Shown in pieces: positions 1 through 8,058 of a DNA stretch of 64,000 bases. Source of the DNA: Rhizobiaceae bacterium (lineage in GTDB: Bacteria > Pseudomonadota > Alphaproteobacteria > Rhizobiales > Rhizobiaceae); the NCBI GenBank assembly GCA_025698895.1, contig JAILWO010000001.1, positions 717,001 to 781,000 on the forward strand. The letters are read 5' to 3'. Below the pieces are notes generated by a model that saw only the letters and a list, made by a program, of their open reading frames with translations, was not told the DNA's origin and ran no database searches. The position numbers were made by a program, and so were the translations under genes. Every line of letters begins with the position of its first letter. The stretch's first letter is position 1.

Positions 1-53
1 TCATCCTCCATCCTGCTATCGCTTCGACACATTCCTGGAAAGGCTGGGATCGC

Positions 54-716
54 GTGCACCGCATCTCAACGAGGGACGATATCGAGAAAGGGCTGGACGC
101 GTTGGTCCGGCTTGATCCGCGCCTCGGTCCGGTGCGCACGATCGCCGGCGAGGTTTCGTTGCGCCTGACCACTCCCGGCTTCGCCAGCCTCGCCTCCATC
201 ATCACCTCGCAACAGGTCTCGCGTGCCAGCGCCGAGGCGATCTTCGGCAGGCTCTCTCGCCTGATCGACCCGCTGACGGCGGCCACCCTCCTGGAGGCTG
301 GCGAGGAAGCGATGCGTGTGGCCGGCCTGTCGCGTCCCAAGCAAAGAACCCTTCTTTCGCTCGCCGGCGCGGTGGCCGGCGGCGAGATCGATCTCGAGGG
401 CCTGTGCGCGCTGGACGCGAACGCCGCGATTGCGCAGCTGGTCGCCTTGCCCGGCATTGGCCCCTGGACGGCGGAAGTCTATCTGCTGACCTGCGCCGGC
501 CACCCGGACATATTTCCGGCCGCCGACGTGGCGCTACAGAGCTCCGCCGGTGACGCCCTGTCGCTGGGCCGCCGGCCGGACAGGGCCACGCTGGCCGTCA
601 TGGCCGAATCATGGGCACCCTGGCGGTCGGTCGCGGCGCGGCTCCTGTGGGCCTATTACGGTGTCACACGCGGCCGGGCCGCCGATCCTGTTTTGCCGGC
701 GGCAGCCGCGGGCTGA
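54..716 (+). CDS. DNA-3-methyladenine glycosylase II (AlkA/HhH-GPD family)
   Basis: Base-excision repair glycosylase that removes alkylated bases from DNA. The 220-residue protein carries the helix-hairpin-helix stretch LPGIGPWTAEVY (about residues 132-143), followed by the family's catalytic aspartate, D158, in FPAADVAL. It matches the short bacterial form without the N-terminal domain of E. coli AlkA. The GTG start at 54 has GGAAAGG about 10 bases upstream. It stands alone; the next gene on the same strand begins 117 bases later. Family assignment is firm; the lesion range is not visible from sequence. Confidence 0.88.
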   Translation: MHRISTRDDIEKGLDALVRLDPRLGPVRTIAGEVSLRLTTPGFASLASIITSQQVSRASAEAIFGRLSRLIDPLTAATLLEAGEEAMRVAGLSRPKQRTLLSLAGAVAGGEIDLEGLCALDANAAIAQLVALPGIGPWTAEVYLLTCAGHPDIFPAADVALQSSAGDALSLGRRPDRATLAVMAESWAPWRSVAARLLWAYYGVTRGRAADPVLPAAAAG

Positions 717-833
717 AAAGCCGGCAAATCCGGGGGTTGTGAACCCCGGCACGCGATTTGCCCGCTTCACATTCCTGTCACCTGCCGCTAACACTATCCG
801 CGCCGACCCGTAAATATGCACGGAGGAGCGCAC

Positions 834-1391
834 GTGACGATCGCCGTCTCGCCGGATGGACTGCCAGCGCTGGTCCTGAACGCGGACTACAGACCCCTGA
901 GCTACTATCCGCTGTCGCTCTGGTCGTGGCAGGACGCGATCAAGGCGGTGTTCCTCGAACGGGTCAACATCATCGCCGAATATGAGCACGCTGTTTCGTC
1001 GCCGAGCTTCTCGATGAAACTGCCCAGCGTGGTCTGCCTGAAGCAGTATGTGAAACCGTCCAGGCATCCGGCCTTCACGCGCTTCAACGTCTTCCTGCGT
1101 GACCGATTCCAGTGTCAGTATTGCGGTTCAAGGGAGGAACTCACCTTCGACCATGTCGTGCCCCGCCGCTGCGGCGGCGCAACAACCTGGGAGAACGTGG
1201 TGGCTGCCTGTTCTCCCTGCAATCTCAGGAAGGGCGGCATGATGCCGGCCCAGGCGAAGATGTGGCCCCGGCAGGCGCCCTATCCGCCAACCGTGCATGA
1301 TTTGCACAACAACGGGCGGATGTTTCCACCCAACTATCTGCATGAGAGCTGGATGGACTTCCTCTACTGGGACGTCGAACTGGAGCCGTAG
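834..1391 (+). CDS. HNH endonuclease family protein
   Basis: A 185-residue protein with a C-terminal HNH nuclease domain. Two zinc-binding CxxC pairs (C94/C97 and C126/C129) bracket the DH pair at residues 106-107 and an N within WENVV. I chose GTG 834 because GGAGG at 822-826 lies seven bases before it; the upstream ATG at 816 has no such site and overlaps it. Close relatives are widespread single-copy chromosomal genes in Rhizobiales and are not part of a restriction system. No methylase or other defence gene is adjacent, so a housekeeping role is more likely than defence. The exact function is unknown. Confidence 0.85.
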   Translation: MTIAVSPDGLPALVLNADYRPLSYYPLSLWSWQDAIKAVFLERVNIIAEYEHAVSSPSFSMKLPSVVCLKQYVKPSRHPAFTRFNVFLRDRFQCQYCGSREELTFDHVVPRRCGGATTWENVVAACSPCNLRKGGMMPAQAKMWPRQAPYPPTVHDLHNNGRMFPPNYLHESWMDFLYWDVELEP

Positions 1392-1534
1392 CAGCCTCGC
1401 CGGTCCGCTTGGCCTTTATGGCAATTGCGGCTGGCGGTCCCGCGCCAAATACTTTCCCTCAGCGCAAAGCGCCCGGCGGGCTTTCTCGGGAGGAGCAGTC
1501 CGCCTCCACCCGGCTTCGCGCGAGGGAGGATGCT

Positions 1535-3619
1535 ATGAAATCGAGACTGCTGAGAACGGCCGCCCTGCTGTCGGCGCTGGCGGCCATCCCGGCGCTTTCC
1601 CAGGATGGGCCGCCCGTAACCGAAGTAACCGGCGATCGGATCGTCAATGCCGATCAGGAGCCTGGGAACTGGCTCTCGCACGGACGCACCTATTCCGAGC
1701 AGCGCTACAGTCCCCTCGACCAGATCACGACCGACAATGTGGGTGAGCTCGGCCTCGGCTGGTTCGCGGACCTGCCGGAGCGACGCGGCATCGAAGCGAC
1801 ACCCATAGTCGTCGATGGCCGCATGTATGTCTCGTCGGCCTGGTCGAACGTCTACGCCTTCGATGCAAAGACCGGCGAACCGCTCTGGTCGTGGGATGCC
1901 GGCGTACCGAAAATCAAGGGCAAGGATGCCTGCTGCGACGTGGTCAATCGCGGTGTCGCGGCCTGGGGCAACAACATTTACGTCGCCACGATCGACGGAC
2001 GCCTCGTCGCACTGGACGCCGGAACCGGCGAGACTGTGTGGGACAAGAACACGATCGATCCAGACTGGCCCTACACGATTACCGGTGCGCCGCGCGCGGC
2101 CGACGGCAAGATCGTCATCGGCAATGCCGGCGCGGAACTGGGCGTGCGTGGCTACGTCACCGCCTACGACGCCGAAACCGGCGATCAGCTATGGCGCTTC
2201 TACACCGTGCCGGGCGACCCTTCGAAGGGTTTCGAGAATGCGGCCATGGAGATGGCTGCCGAAACCTGGACCGGCGAATGGTGGAAATATGGTGGCGGCG
2301 GCACCGTCTGGGATTCGATCGTCTACGATCCCGAACAGGACTATTTCTACCTCGGCGTGGGCAATGGAGCGCCCTGGAACCGCGACATCCGTTCGCCCGA
2401 TGGCGGCGACAATCTGTTCCTTTCATCCATCGTCGCGGTCAAGGCCGATACCGGCGAATATGTCTGGCACTACCAGGGTACGCCCGGCGACACCTGGGAC
2501 TTCACCGCCACTCAGCAAATCATGATGCTCGATCTCGAGATTGACGGCGAGATGCGCAAGACGCTGGTCCAGGCGCCCAAGAACGGCTTCTTCTACGTCA
2601 TTGACCGTACCAATGGCGAGCTGATCTCGGCGAACGGCTATGTGCCGCAGACTTGGACCAGCGGCATCGACATGGAGACCGGACGTCCGATCGAGACCGA
2701 GGGCGCGCGCTACCCCAATCCGGATGAGCCGACGCTGGTCTTTCCGTCGCCCTTTGGCGGGCACAACTGGCATCCGATGGCCTACAGTCCGCAGACCAAC
2801 CTGGTCTATTTCTCGGCCCAAGAAATCCCCTTCGTCTTCCGCAAGGATACGGAGTTCGAGTTCGCCCAGGGTCGCTGGAACCTCGGCACGCGGTTTGAAT
2901 ACTCCTCTCTGCCGGAAGACCCGGCCGAGGTAGCCAAGCTCCTGCCCCTGCTCAAGGGCCGGCTGCTGGCCTGGGACCCCGTGAAGAACGAGGAAGCCTT
3001 TCATGTGGAACATCCAGGCCCATGGAATGGCGGCGTGCTGGCAACCGCCGGCGGCCTTGTCTTCCAGGGTACGCCGGGTGGAGAATTTGCTGCCTACGAC
3101 GCCGCCAATGGTGACAAGCTTTGGAGCACGCAGACCAATACCGGCGTCGTCGCCGGGCCCGTCTCATACGCGGTCGATGGCGAGCAGTATATCGCTGTTA
3201 CAGTGGGCTGGGGCACGGTCTTTGGCCTGATCGTGCCCGGCGCGCAGGAACCGCGAAGCCGGGTGCTGGTTTTCAGAATCGGCGGCGAGGAGACCCTGCC
3301 GGCTTCGGAGATGGCGGCGGCCGAATGGCCCGAACTCGAAGAGGTATCGGCTTCCGCGGAAGCGATCGCGCACGGCAAGTCACTCTACCTTACGCAATGC
3401 TTCATGTGCCACGGCGACGCGGCGATGTCGGGCGGCGTGCTGCCGGACCTGCGCATGGCGCAGCCCGAGGTCCACGCGATCTGGAATGAAATCGTGCTGG
3501 ATGGTGGCTTTAACGAGAAGGGCATGCCCTCCTTTGGCGACGTGATGAGCCCTGACGACGCGCAGGCGATCCGTCAGTACATCCTGGCTAGGGCGCACGC
3601 GACCAGGCCGAAAGACTGA
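1535..3619 (+). CDS. PQQ-dependent alcohol dehydrogenase with fused cytochrome c (quinohemoprotein)
   Basis: Periplasmic oxidation of alcohols with electron transfer from PQQ to an internal heme. The 694-residue protein starts with a signal peptide of about 22 residues ending ALS-Q. It has the eight-bladed propeller repeats, the vicinal disulfide C133-C134 that sits over PQQ, the putative catalytic D322, and a C-terminal cytochrome domain with CFMCH at 622-626. Residue 324, two after D322, is Thr. Lanthanide-using enzymes have Asp there, so the sequence points to a calcium enzyme. The start at 1535 follows GGGAGGA at 1524-1530. No PQQ synthesis genes are nearby. Substrate is unknown. Confidence 0.9.
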   Translation: MKSRLLRTAALLSALAAIPALSQDGPPVTEVTGDRIVNADQEPGNWLSHGRTYSEQRYSPLDQITTDNVGELGLGWFADLPERRGIEATPIVVDGRMYVSSAWSNVYAFDAKTGEPLWSWDAGVPKIKGKDACCDVVNRGVAAWGNNIYVATIDGRLVALDAGTGETVWDKNTIDPDWPYTITGAPRAADGKIVIGNAGAELGVRGYVTAYDAETGDQLWRFYTVPGDPSKGFENAAMEMAAETWTGEWWKYGGGGTVWDSIVYDPEQDYFYLGVGNGAPWNRDIRSPDGGDNLFLSSIVAVKADTGEYVWHYQGTPGDTWDFTATQQIMMLDLEIDGEMRKTLVQAPKNGFFYVIDRTNGELISANGYVPQTWTSGIDMETGRPIETEGARYPNPDEPTLVFPSPFGGHNWHPMAYSPQTNLVYFSAQEIPFVFRKDTEFEFAQGRWNLGTRFEYSSLPEDPAEVAKLLPLLKGRLLAWDPVKNEEAFHVEHPGPWNGGVLATAGGLVFQGTPGGEFAAYDAANGDKLWSTQTNTGVVAGPVSYAVDGEQYIAVTVGWGTVFGLIVPGAQEPRSRVLVFRIGGEETLPASEMAAAEWPELEEVSASAEAIAHGKSLYLTQCFMCHGDAAMSGGVLPDLRMAQPEVHAIWNEIVLDGGFNEKGMPSFGDVMSPDDAQAIRQYILARAHATRPKD

Positions 3620-3643
3620 AAAGGCCCGGACCTCCCTTGACCT

Positions 3644-3675
3644 GACGGGCGGAGCCATGCCGCCCGTCCTTTTTT
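3644..3675 (+). terminator. Rho-independent terminator after the PQQ dehydrogenase
   Basis: Perfect 9-bp stem GACGGGCGG (3644-3652) and CCGCCCGTC (3660-3668) with a 7-base loop, followed by C and six T. It lies 25 bases past the dehydrogenase stop and just before the 3' end of the convergent dsbB gene. Confidence 0.85.
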
Positions 3676-3677
3676 GG

Positions 3678-4193
3678 TCAGGCCTTGATGAAGGCGCCTC
3701 TAAGGGCGATCGCGGCCAGGATGGCGCTGGCGACCACGTTCCAGCCTGCGAAGGACAGCCCCAGGAAACGCCCGGCCGCCTGATCGCACGAAGGAGGCAC
3801 AACCTGGTTCAGCTGGCCCAGCACACCGCCCGAGCCGCCGCTGTCGACCGACGGCGAAACGACGCCGCAGTCGGTCGGACCCTGCCACCAGCCCCATTCC
3901 ACACCGGAATGGAACGCGCCGAGATAGAGGCTCCAGAGCATCAGCCCGCCGCCGACGAGCAACAATCCGCGGGTGAGCCATGCAGGTCCTTTCAGCATGG
4001 CGCTGAGAAAAGCGCCCAGCATGACGGGAATGCCGACATAGTAGGGGGTACGCTGCTCCAAGCACAGCATGCAGGGTATATAGCCGCCAATATGCTGGAA
4101 GCCGAGCGCCGTACCTACTGTGATGATCATGCCGGCCGCGACGACCAGCGCCGTCAGGGTCTGGGTGGAGCCGGACGGTCCGGTGAGGGTCAT
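3678..4193 (-). CDS. dsbB: Disulfide bond formation protein B (DsbB family)
   Basis: Inner-membrane protein that reoxidises the periplasmic thiol oxidase DsbA and passes electrons to quinone. The 171-residue protein has four hydrophobic segments. Periplasmic loop 1 carries the cysteine pair C41/C44 (CMLC) and loop 2 the pair C109/C136, the standard DsbB arrangement. The start at 4193 follows AGGTG; a longer reading frame upstream has no ribosome site. No dsbA is present in the window. It is a single gene ending against the PQQ dehydrogenase terminator. Confidence 0.85.
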   Translation of the reverse strand: MTLTGPSGSTQTLTALVVAAGMIITVGTALGFQHIGGYIPCMLCLEQRTPYYVGIPVMLGAFLSAMLKGPAWLTRGLLLVGGGLMLWSLYLGAFHSGVEWGWWQGPTDCGVVSPSVDSGGSGGVLGQLNQVVPPSCDQAAGRFLGLSFAGWNVVASAILAAIALRGAFIKA

Positions 4194-4295
4194 GCTTTCA
4201 CCTGTCGGGATTCGGGCGGGCAAGTTGGTCCGCCGTCGCGGCAAAATCAAGCCGCCGCGTCCGCTGTCAGGTCACGAGGGCGCGAGCGCTGGTCC

Positions 4296-4763
4296 CTATC
4301 CGCCCAGTTCCGCCATTTGGGGGATTGCTGCTTTTGACGCCGCGGCGACCGCGCCCGGACAATGCGGGATCTGGTCGAGTCTCGGCCAGGCCTGCGGATA
4401 CATCACCGCCATCCGTGCGCCCATGCGCAGGATGAAATAGGCGCTGTCGCCGACCTTGCCGGTGCCCTTGGCCACGCTGATCTTGCCGTCGACGGTCGGA
4501 TGTCTCGTTTCGCGCTGCTGGGACAGTATGGCCTGAACGAGCGGATCACTGTCCTGCCCGGTGCATTTTCCGGTAATCGCCACATTCTTGTAGATCGCCT
4601 TCGCGGCCGGCGTCGTCAGGTGGAAGTCCCGCGAAAGCGTGTAATACCACTGAACGAAGGATATGTCGGTCGCATTGTTGTTGGCGCCGCCCTTGCCGAC
4701 GGAACTGTCGAGATTCCACATGAACTTGGCGTATCCTGGGGGGCCGTAGACATAGGGTGTCAT
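4296..4763 (-). CDS. Unrecognised protein with a peptidoglycan-binding-like motif pattern
   Basis: I do not recognise this 155-residue protein as a named family. The start at 4763 follows AGGAG seven bases away; the longer open frame runs back through the tRNA gene and is artefactual. There is no signal peptide or membrane segment. The N-terminal pattern SVGKGGANNNATDISFVQ, followed by ITGKC, then PLVQAILSQQ and VDGKIS, resembles the order SVG-GG-N-DV--VQ / G-C--L--AI--FQ / -DG-I seen in some peptidoglycan-binding-like modules carried by phage and type VI secretion proteins. That likeness is my inference from pattern only. It sits alone between dsbB and tRNA-Leu. Confidence 0.6.
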   Translation of the reverse strand: MTPYVYGPPGYAKFMWNLDSSVGKGGANNNATDISFVQWYYTLSRDFHLTTPAAKAIYKNVAITGKCTGQDSDPLVQAILSQQRETRHPTVDGKISVAKGTGKVGDSAYFILRMGARMAVMYPQAWPRLDQIPHCPGAVAAASKAAIPQMAELGG

Positions 4764-4920
4764 TTTCCGCTCCTGACGAAGCCAATCGTCACCCCCGCTA
4801 AAGGCCGCGCGGCTGCCCGAATGTCTGCGAAGCGGATCACATTGGGGCACCGCGACGAGAAGGCGGCTCGGTTCCTTGCAGCACCCATCGCGCGGGAAGC
4901 GGCAGACCCGCGATGTTCGG

Positions 4921-4948
4921 TTGACGACAGGGGCACCAACCGTATAGT
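4921..4948 (+). promoter_or_regulatory. Sigma-70-type promoter of tRNA-Leu
   Basis: TTGACG (4921-4926), a 16-base spacer and TATAGT (4943-4948) lie 30 bases before the mature tRNA 5' end. This is the best-looking housekeeping promoter in the window. The spacer itself carries a copy of the tRNA 3' end. Confidence 0.65.
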
Positions 4949-4978
4949 CCGCGCCATCCGCCGGTTCGCCCGGCCGGA

Positions 4979-5063
4979 GCCCCTGTGGCGGAATTGGTAG
5001 ACGCGCTCGACTCAAAATCGAGTTCCGCAAGGAGTGCTGGTTCGATCCCGGCCAGGGGCACCA
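4979..5063 (+). tRNA. tRNA-Leu (anticodon CAA)
   Basis: The gene folds as a class II tRNA. The acceptor stem is GCCCCTG paired with CAGGGGC, the D-arm GCGGAATTGGTAGACGC, and the anticodon stem CTCGA/TCGAG encloses the loop CTCAAAA, giving anticodon CAA. A long variable arm and the T-arm TGGTTCGATCC follow. The discriminator base is A and CCA is encoded (5061-5063). It reads UUG leucine codons. Confidence 0.95.
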
Positions 5064-5083
5064 AAACAATTTCGCTTCGGACG

Positions 5084-5257
5084 TCACACGCCGCGCGCCG
5101 ACATCCGCTCGCGCTTGCGGGCAGCGTCGATCATCTCCCGGTTCAGATCATCCTGCGACTGGGCCAACGGGCTGCGCGATTCCAGACGCATGGGCGTCAC
5201 GCTCGCGCCGCAACCGGCAAGCACCGACAGTCCGACGAGAAGAACCAGAAGCTTCAT
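5084..5257 (-). CDS. Small lipoprotein of unknown function
   Basis: A 57-residue predicted lipoprotein. A basic start (MK) and hydrophobic stretch end in the lipobox LAGC, so lipidation is expected at C16. The mature part is about 41 residues, polar and rich in Arg, Asp and Ser, with no recognised domain. The true start at 5257 gives a normal signal; the longer frame upstream does not. It lies 80 bases past rpsP on the same strand and may be co-transcribed with it or separate. Similar tiny lipoproteins are frequent and poorly characterised in Rhizobiales. Confidence 0.65.
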   Translation of the reverse strand: MKLLVLLVGLSVLAGCGASVTPMRLESRSPLAQSQDDLNREMIDAARKRERMSARGV

Positions 5258-5305
5258 GCGTGACTTGTCCTGAATTTCCGGGCCGCATGTCAAGGCGCGA
5301 GCGGA

Positions 5306-5322
5306 GCGGCGAGGATCGCCGC
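5306..5322 (-). terminator. Possible terminator hairpin after rpsP
   Basis: GCGGCGA and TCGCCGC form a perfect 7-bp stem with a 3-base loop just past the rpsP stop. There is no T-run, so this may be a processing or weak termination site rather than a true intrinsic terminator. Confidence 0.3.
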
Positions 5323-5336
5323 CCCGTCTCTGGACA

Positions 5337-5798
5337 TTACTCGGCCTTGGCTTCTTCAGTCGCGGCTTCCTCAGCCGGGGCCTCGGCGGCGGGAGCTTCC
5401 TCGGCGGGTGCCTCCGCGGCTTCCTTGGCTGCGGCCTCCTCCTCGGCCTTCCTGGCGGCGGCTTCCTCTTCAGCCTGCTTTGCGGCGGCCAGGCGCTCCT
5501 GCGCCTTCTTGCCGGGCTCGGCCTTGTTGGGGTTGCTGCGGGCCGGGCGCGTGGCCAGGCCGGCCTGGTCGAGGAAGCGCAGCACGCGATCGGTCGGCTG
5601 CGCGCCGTTGTCGAGCCAATGCTTTACACGCTCCTGGTTGAGCGTCACGCGCTCCGCGTCCTTTGGCAGCATAGGGTTCCACGAGCCAAGCTGCTCGATG
5701 AAACGGCCGTCGCGCGGGCTGCGCACATCCGCAACAACCACGTGGTAGTAAGGGCGCTTCTTGGAGCCGGCGCGGGCCAGGCGGATCTTGAGGGGCAT
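5337..5798 (-). CDS. rpsP: 30S ribosomal protein S16
   Basis: Small-subunit ribosomal protein. The first 80 or so residues are the conserved S16 core ([20 protein letters not shown], then [16 protein letters not shown]). The 153-residue protein is almost twice the usual bacterial length because of a C-terminal tail of about 70 residues made mainly of Ala and Glu. Such tails occur in alphaproteobacterial S16 but this is a long one. It is the last gene of the ffh-chorismate mutase-rpsP operon. The usual followers rimM, trmD and rplS are absent here. Confidence 0.95.
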   Translation of the reverse strand: MPLKIRLARAGSKKRPYYHVVVADVRSPRDGRFIEQLGSWNPMLPKDAERVTLNQERVKHWLDNGAQPTDRVLRFLDQAGLATRPARSNPNKAEPGKKAQERLAAAKQAEEEAAARKAEEEAAAKEAAEAPAEEAPAAEAPAEEAATEEAKAE

Positions 5799-5832
5799 TC
5801 TGGTCTCCGTATTCTACGTTACTTGTGTTGGT

Positions 5833-6159
5833 TCAGGCAGTCTCGTCCCGACTTTCCGCCGGGGCATTTCCTTCGGCGATCGCGCGGTGGTTCCTGCGAA
5901 CCTCCTCCACGACCAGCCGGAAGAATTCTTCAACGAAGGCCGGATCCAGACCGGCCTCTCCGGCAAGCCCGCGCAGCCGCTCGGCCTGGGCTGCTTCGCG
6001 GGCGGCATCCAGGGCGGGCATGCCGTGTCGGGCCTTTAGCAGACCGACCTCGCGCGTGCGCCGGAAGCGTTCCGCAAGGATATGAACCAGCGCGGCATCG
6101 AAATTGTCGATCGAGGCACGCAGACGGTCCAGTTCGGCCATCGTTTCCTTGTCCGTCAT
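5833..6159 (-). CDS. Chorismate mutase (AroQ class)
   Basis: Converts chorismate to prephenate for phenylalanine and tyrosine synthesis. The 108-residue protein is a single all-helical AroQ domain: the N-terminal helix carries LRASIDNFDAALVHILAERF, then K in LLKARHG and a C-terminal helix FFRLVVEEVRRNH. It starts six bases after the ffh stop and ends 34 bases before rpsP, so the three genes form one operon; this order is common in Rhizobiales. There is no signal peptide, so it is cytoplasmic. Confidence 0.88.
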   Translation of the reverse strand: MTDKETMAELDRLRASIDNFDAALVHILAERFRRTREVGLLKARHGMPALDAAREAAQAERLRGLAGEAGLDPAFVEEFFRLVVEEVRRNHRAIAEGNAPAESRDETA

Positions 6160-6165
6160 GCTCGC

Positions 6166-7740
6166 CTACTTTTTCCTGCCGGGGCCGGGCAGGACACCCG
6201 GACCGCCCAGCCCGGGCAGTCGCGGTCCGCCAAGGCCCGGAAGCCCGCCAGACGCGCCACCCAACCCGGGCAATCCACCAGGCACGCCCTTGGCCAGTCC
6301 TCCCGACTGCGCCTGCTTCTGCAGCGCCTTCAACTGCTCTGGATCCATTTTCGAGAGATCGGGCATGCCGCCCATGCCTCCCAGCCCCATCTTGGCGGCC
6401 AGGCCGCCCATCGCGCGCTGCATCATGCCCGCGCCCTTTCCCTTGCCGCCCATCGCCTTCATCATGTCGGCCATCTGGCGGTGCATCTTGAGCAGCTTGT
6501 TGATCGCGGCCGCATCCGTGCCGGATCCTGCCGCGATGCGCTTCTTGCGGCTATGCTTGAGCACGTCGGGATTGGAACGCTCGGCCGGCGTCATGGACTG
6601 GATGATCGCGATCTGGCGCGCGAAAGTCTTATCGTCGAAACCCGCCGCCGCTATCTGGTCCTTCATCTTTCCCATGCCGGGCATCATTCCCATGATGCCG
6701 CCCATGCCGCCCATCTTCTGCATCTGGCGAAGCTGGTCGGCGAGGTCATTCAGGTCGAATTTCCCGGCCTGCATCTTCCTCGCCATCGCCGCGGCCTTTT
6801 CCGCGTCGATCGTCTCGGAAGCCTTCTCGACCAGGCTGACGATATCGCCCATGCCTAGGATTCGGTCGGCGACGCGTTTGGGATGAAACTCCTCCAGCGC
6901 ATCCATCTTCTCGCCGACACCGACCAGCTTGACCGGCTTTCCTGTGACCGCCCGCATTGAAAGGGCCGCGCCACCGCGCCCATCACCATCCATGCGGGTA
7001 AGCACCAGTCCGGTAATGCCGACACGCTCGTCGAAGGAGCGGGCCAGATTGACCGCGTCCTGGCCAGTCAGCGCGTCGGCAACCAGCAGGATCTCGTGCG
7101 GGTTCGTCGCGGCCTTGATCTCGGCCATCTCGGCCATCAGAGGCTCGTCGATATGCGTGCGGCCAGCGGTATCAAGAATGACGACGTCATGGCCACCGAG
7201 TTTCGCCGCCTGCACGGCGCGCCTGGCGATTTCGACCGGCGTCTGGCCGGCGACGATCGGCAAGGTGGCCACCGACACCTGATCGCCGATCTGCCTGAGT
7301 TGCTCCTGCGCGGCCGGGCGGCGCGTGTCCAGCGACGCCATCAGGACTTTCTTGCCCTGCCGTGCCGTCAGCCGGTTGGCGATCTTGCCGGTGGTCGTGG
7401 TCTTGCCGGAGCCTTGCAGGCCGACCATCATGACCACCACCGGCGCGGGCGCATTGAGGTCGATGGACTGGCCTTCCTCGCCCAGCATCGCCACGAGTTC
7501 ATCGTGAACGATCTTGACGACCATCTGGCCGGGCTTGATCGACCTCAGCACCTCGGCGCCGACCGCTTTCGCGCGCACCTTGTCGGTGAAGGAGCGGACC
7601 ACCTCAAGCGAGACGTCGGCCTCGATCAGCGCGCGGCGAACCTCGCGCAGCGCCGCCGAGACATCGGCCTCGCTGAGCGCGCCGCGACCGGTGAGGCCGT
7701 TGAGGATGGAGCCGAGCCGCTCCTGAAGGGATTCGAACAT
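6166..7740 (-). CDS. ffh: Signal recognition particle protein Ffh
   Basis: GTPase of the signal recognition particle; it binds 4.5S RNA and delivers nascent membrane proteins to FtsY. The 524-residue protein has the helical N domain, the G domain with P-loop GLQGSGKT (about residues 107-114), DTAGRTHID and TRMDGDGRGG, then the methionine-rich M domain. The C-terminal 45 residues are a Gly/Pro/Leu tail with repeated GLPGLGG units, an extension seen in this group. The start at 7740 (MFESLQERL) matches the family; the longer frame adds an unlikely N-terminus. First gene of the operon with chorismate mutase and rpsP. Confidence 0.96.
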   Translation of the reverse strand: MFESLQERLGSILNGLTGRGALSEADVSAALREVRRALIEADVSLEVVRSFTDKVRAKAVGAEVLRSIKPGQMVVKIVHDELVAMLGEEGQSIDLNAPAPVVVMMVGLQGSGKTTTTGKIANRLTARQGKKVLMASLDTRRPAAQEQLRQIGDQVSVATLPIVAGQTPVEIARRAVQAAKLGGHDVVILDTAGRTHIDEPLMAEMAEIKAATNPHEILLVADALTGQDAVNLARSFDERVGITGLVLTRMDGDGRGGAALSMRAVTGKPVKLVGVGEKMDALEEFHPKRVADRILGMGDIVSLVEKASETIDAEKAAAMARKMQAGKFDLNDLADQLRQMQKMGGMGGIMGMMPGMGKMKDQIAAAGFDDKTFARQIAIIQSMTPAERSNPDVLKHSRKKRIAAGSGTDAAAINKLLKMHRQMADMMKAMGGKGKGAGMMQRAMGGLAAKMGLGGMGGMPDLSKMDPEQLKALQKQAQSGGLAKGVPGGLPGLGGASGGLPGLGGPRLPGLGGPGVLPGPGRKK

Positions 7741-8058
7741 TCGTCTTCCTCGCTTCCCGCATTTCCTTCGCGAGAAGTAGTGAAGTGCCGCGCCGACCGA
7801 AAGACCAAAGCCGAACGACACCCGGGGGCGCATCGCGCTGCCGGGTGTTGACCTCCGGGATCGTGTCCTTGCCGTGCAAGGCTGCCCCGGTCGGTGGCTC
7901 GAGTCCTCGAACTCGTCGCTGAATTGCGCGTTCTAAAGCCGATACGGTCGGCCAAGTCAAGCCAGATGGCCGCTACTGGCCCGCTCCCTGTCCGGTAACG
8001 CGCCCATGACGGAAAGCTGTTCCGCCAACGCATCGACGATCACGCACGGATAGCGGAC
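7741..8058. other. Non-coding leader between ffh and the SH3/DUF1236 gene
   Basis: I see no convincing gene here on either strand. The stretch holds the putative ffh promoter (7932-7960) and, within the resulting leader of about 190 bases, a hairpin with perfect 8-bp arms ACACCCGG (7818-7825) and CCGGGTGT (7841-7848). No SRP RNA signature is apparent. Confidence 0.5.
7932..7960 (-). promoter_or_regulatory. Putative promoter of the ffh operon
   Basis: On the minus strand TTGACT (7960-7955), a 17-base spacer and TTTAGA (7937-7932) form a good sigma-70-like promoter reading toward ffh, with a leader of about 190 bases. Confidence 0.45.

Noticed and set aside
816-833. Earlier ATG start for the HNH gene
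   Set aside because: It overlaps the strong GGAGG site at 822-826 that serves the GTG at 834.
834-1391. HNH gene as part of a restriction or defence system
   Set aside because: No methylase, helicase or other defence gene is adjacent, and the protein resembles widespread single-copy housekeeping HNH proteins.
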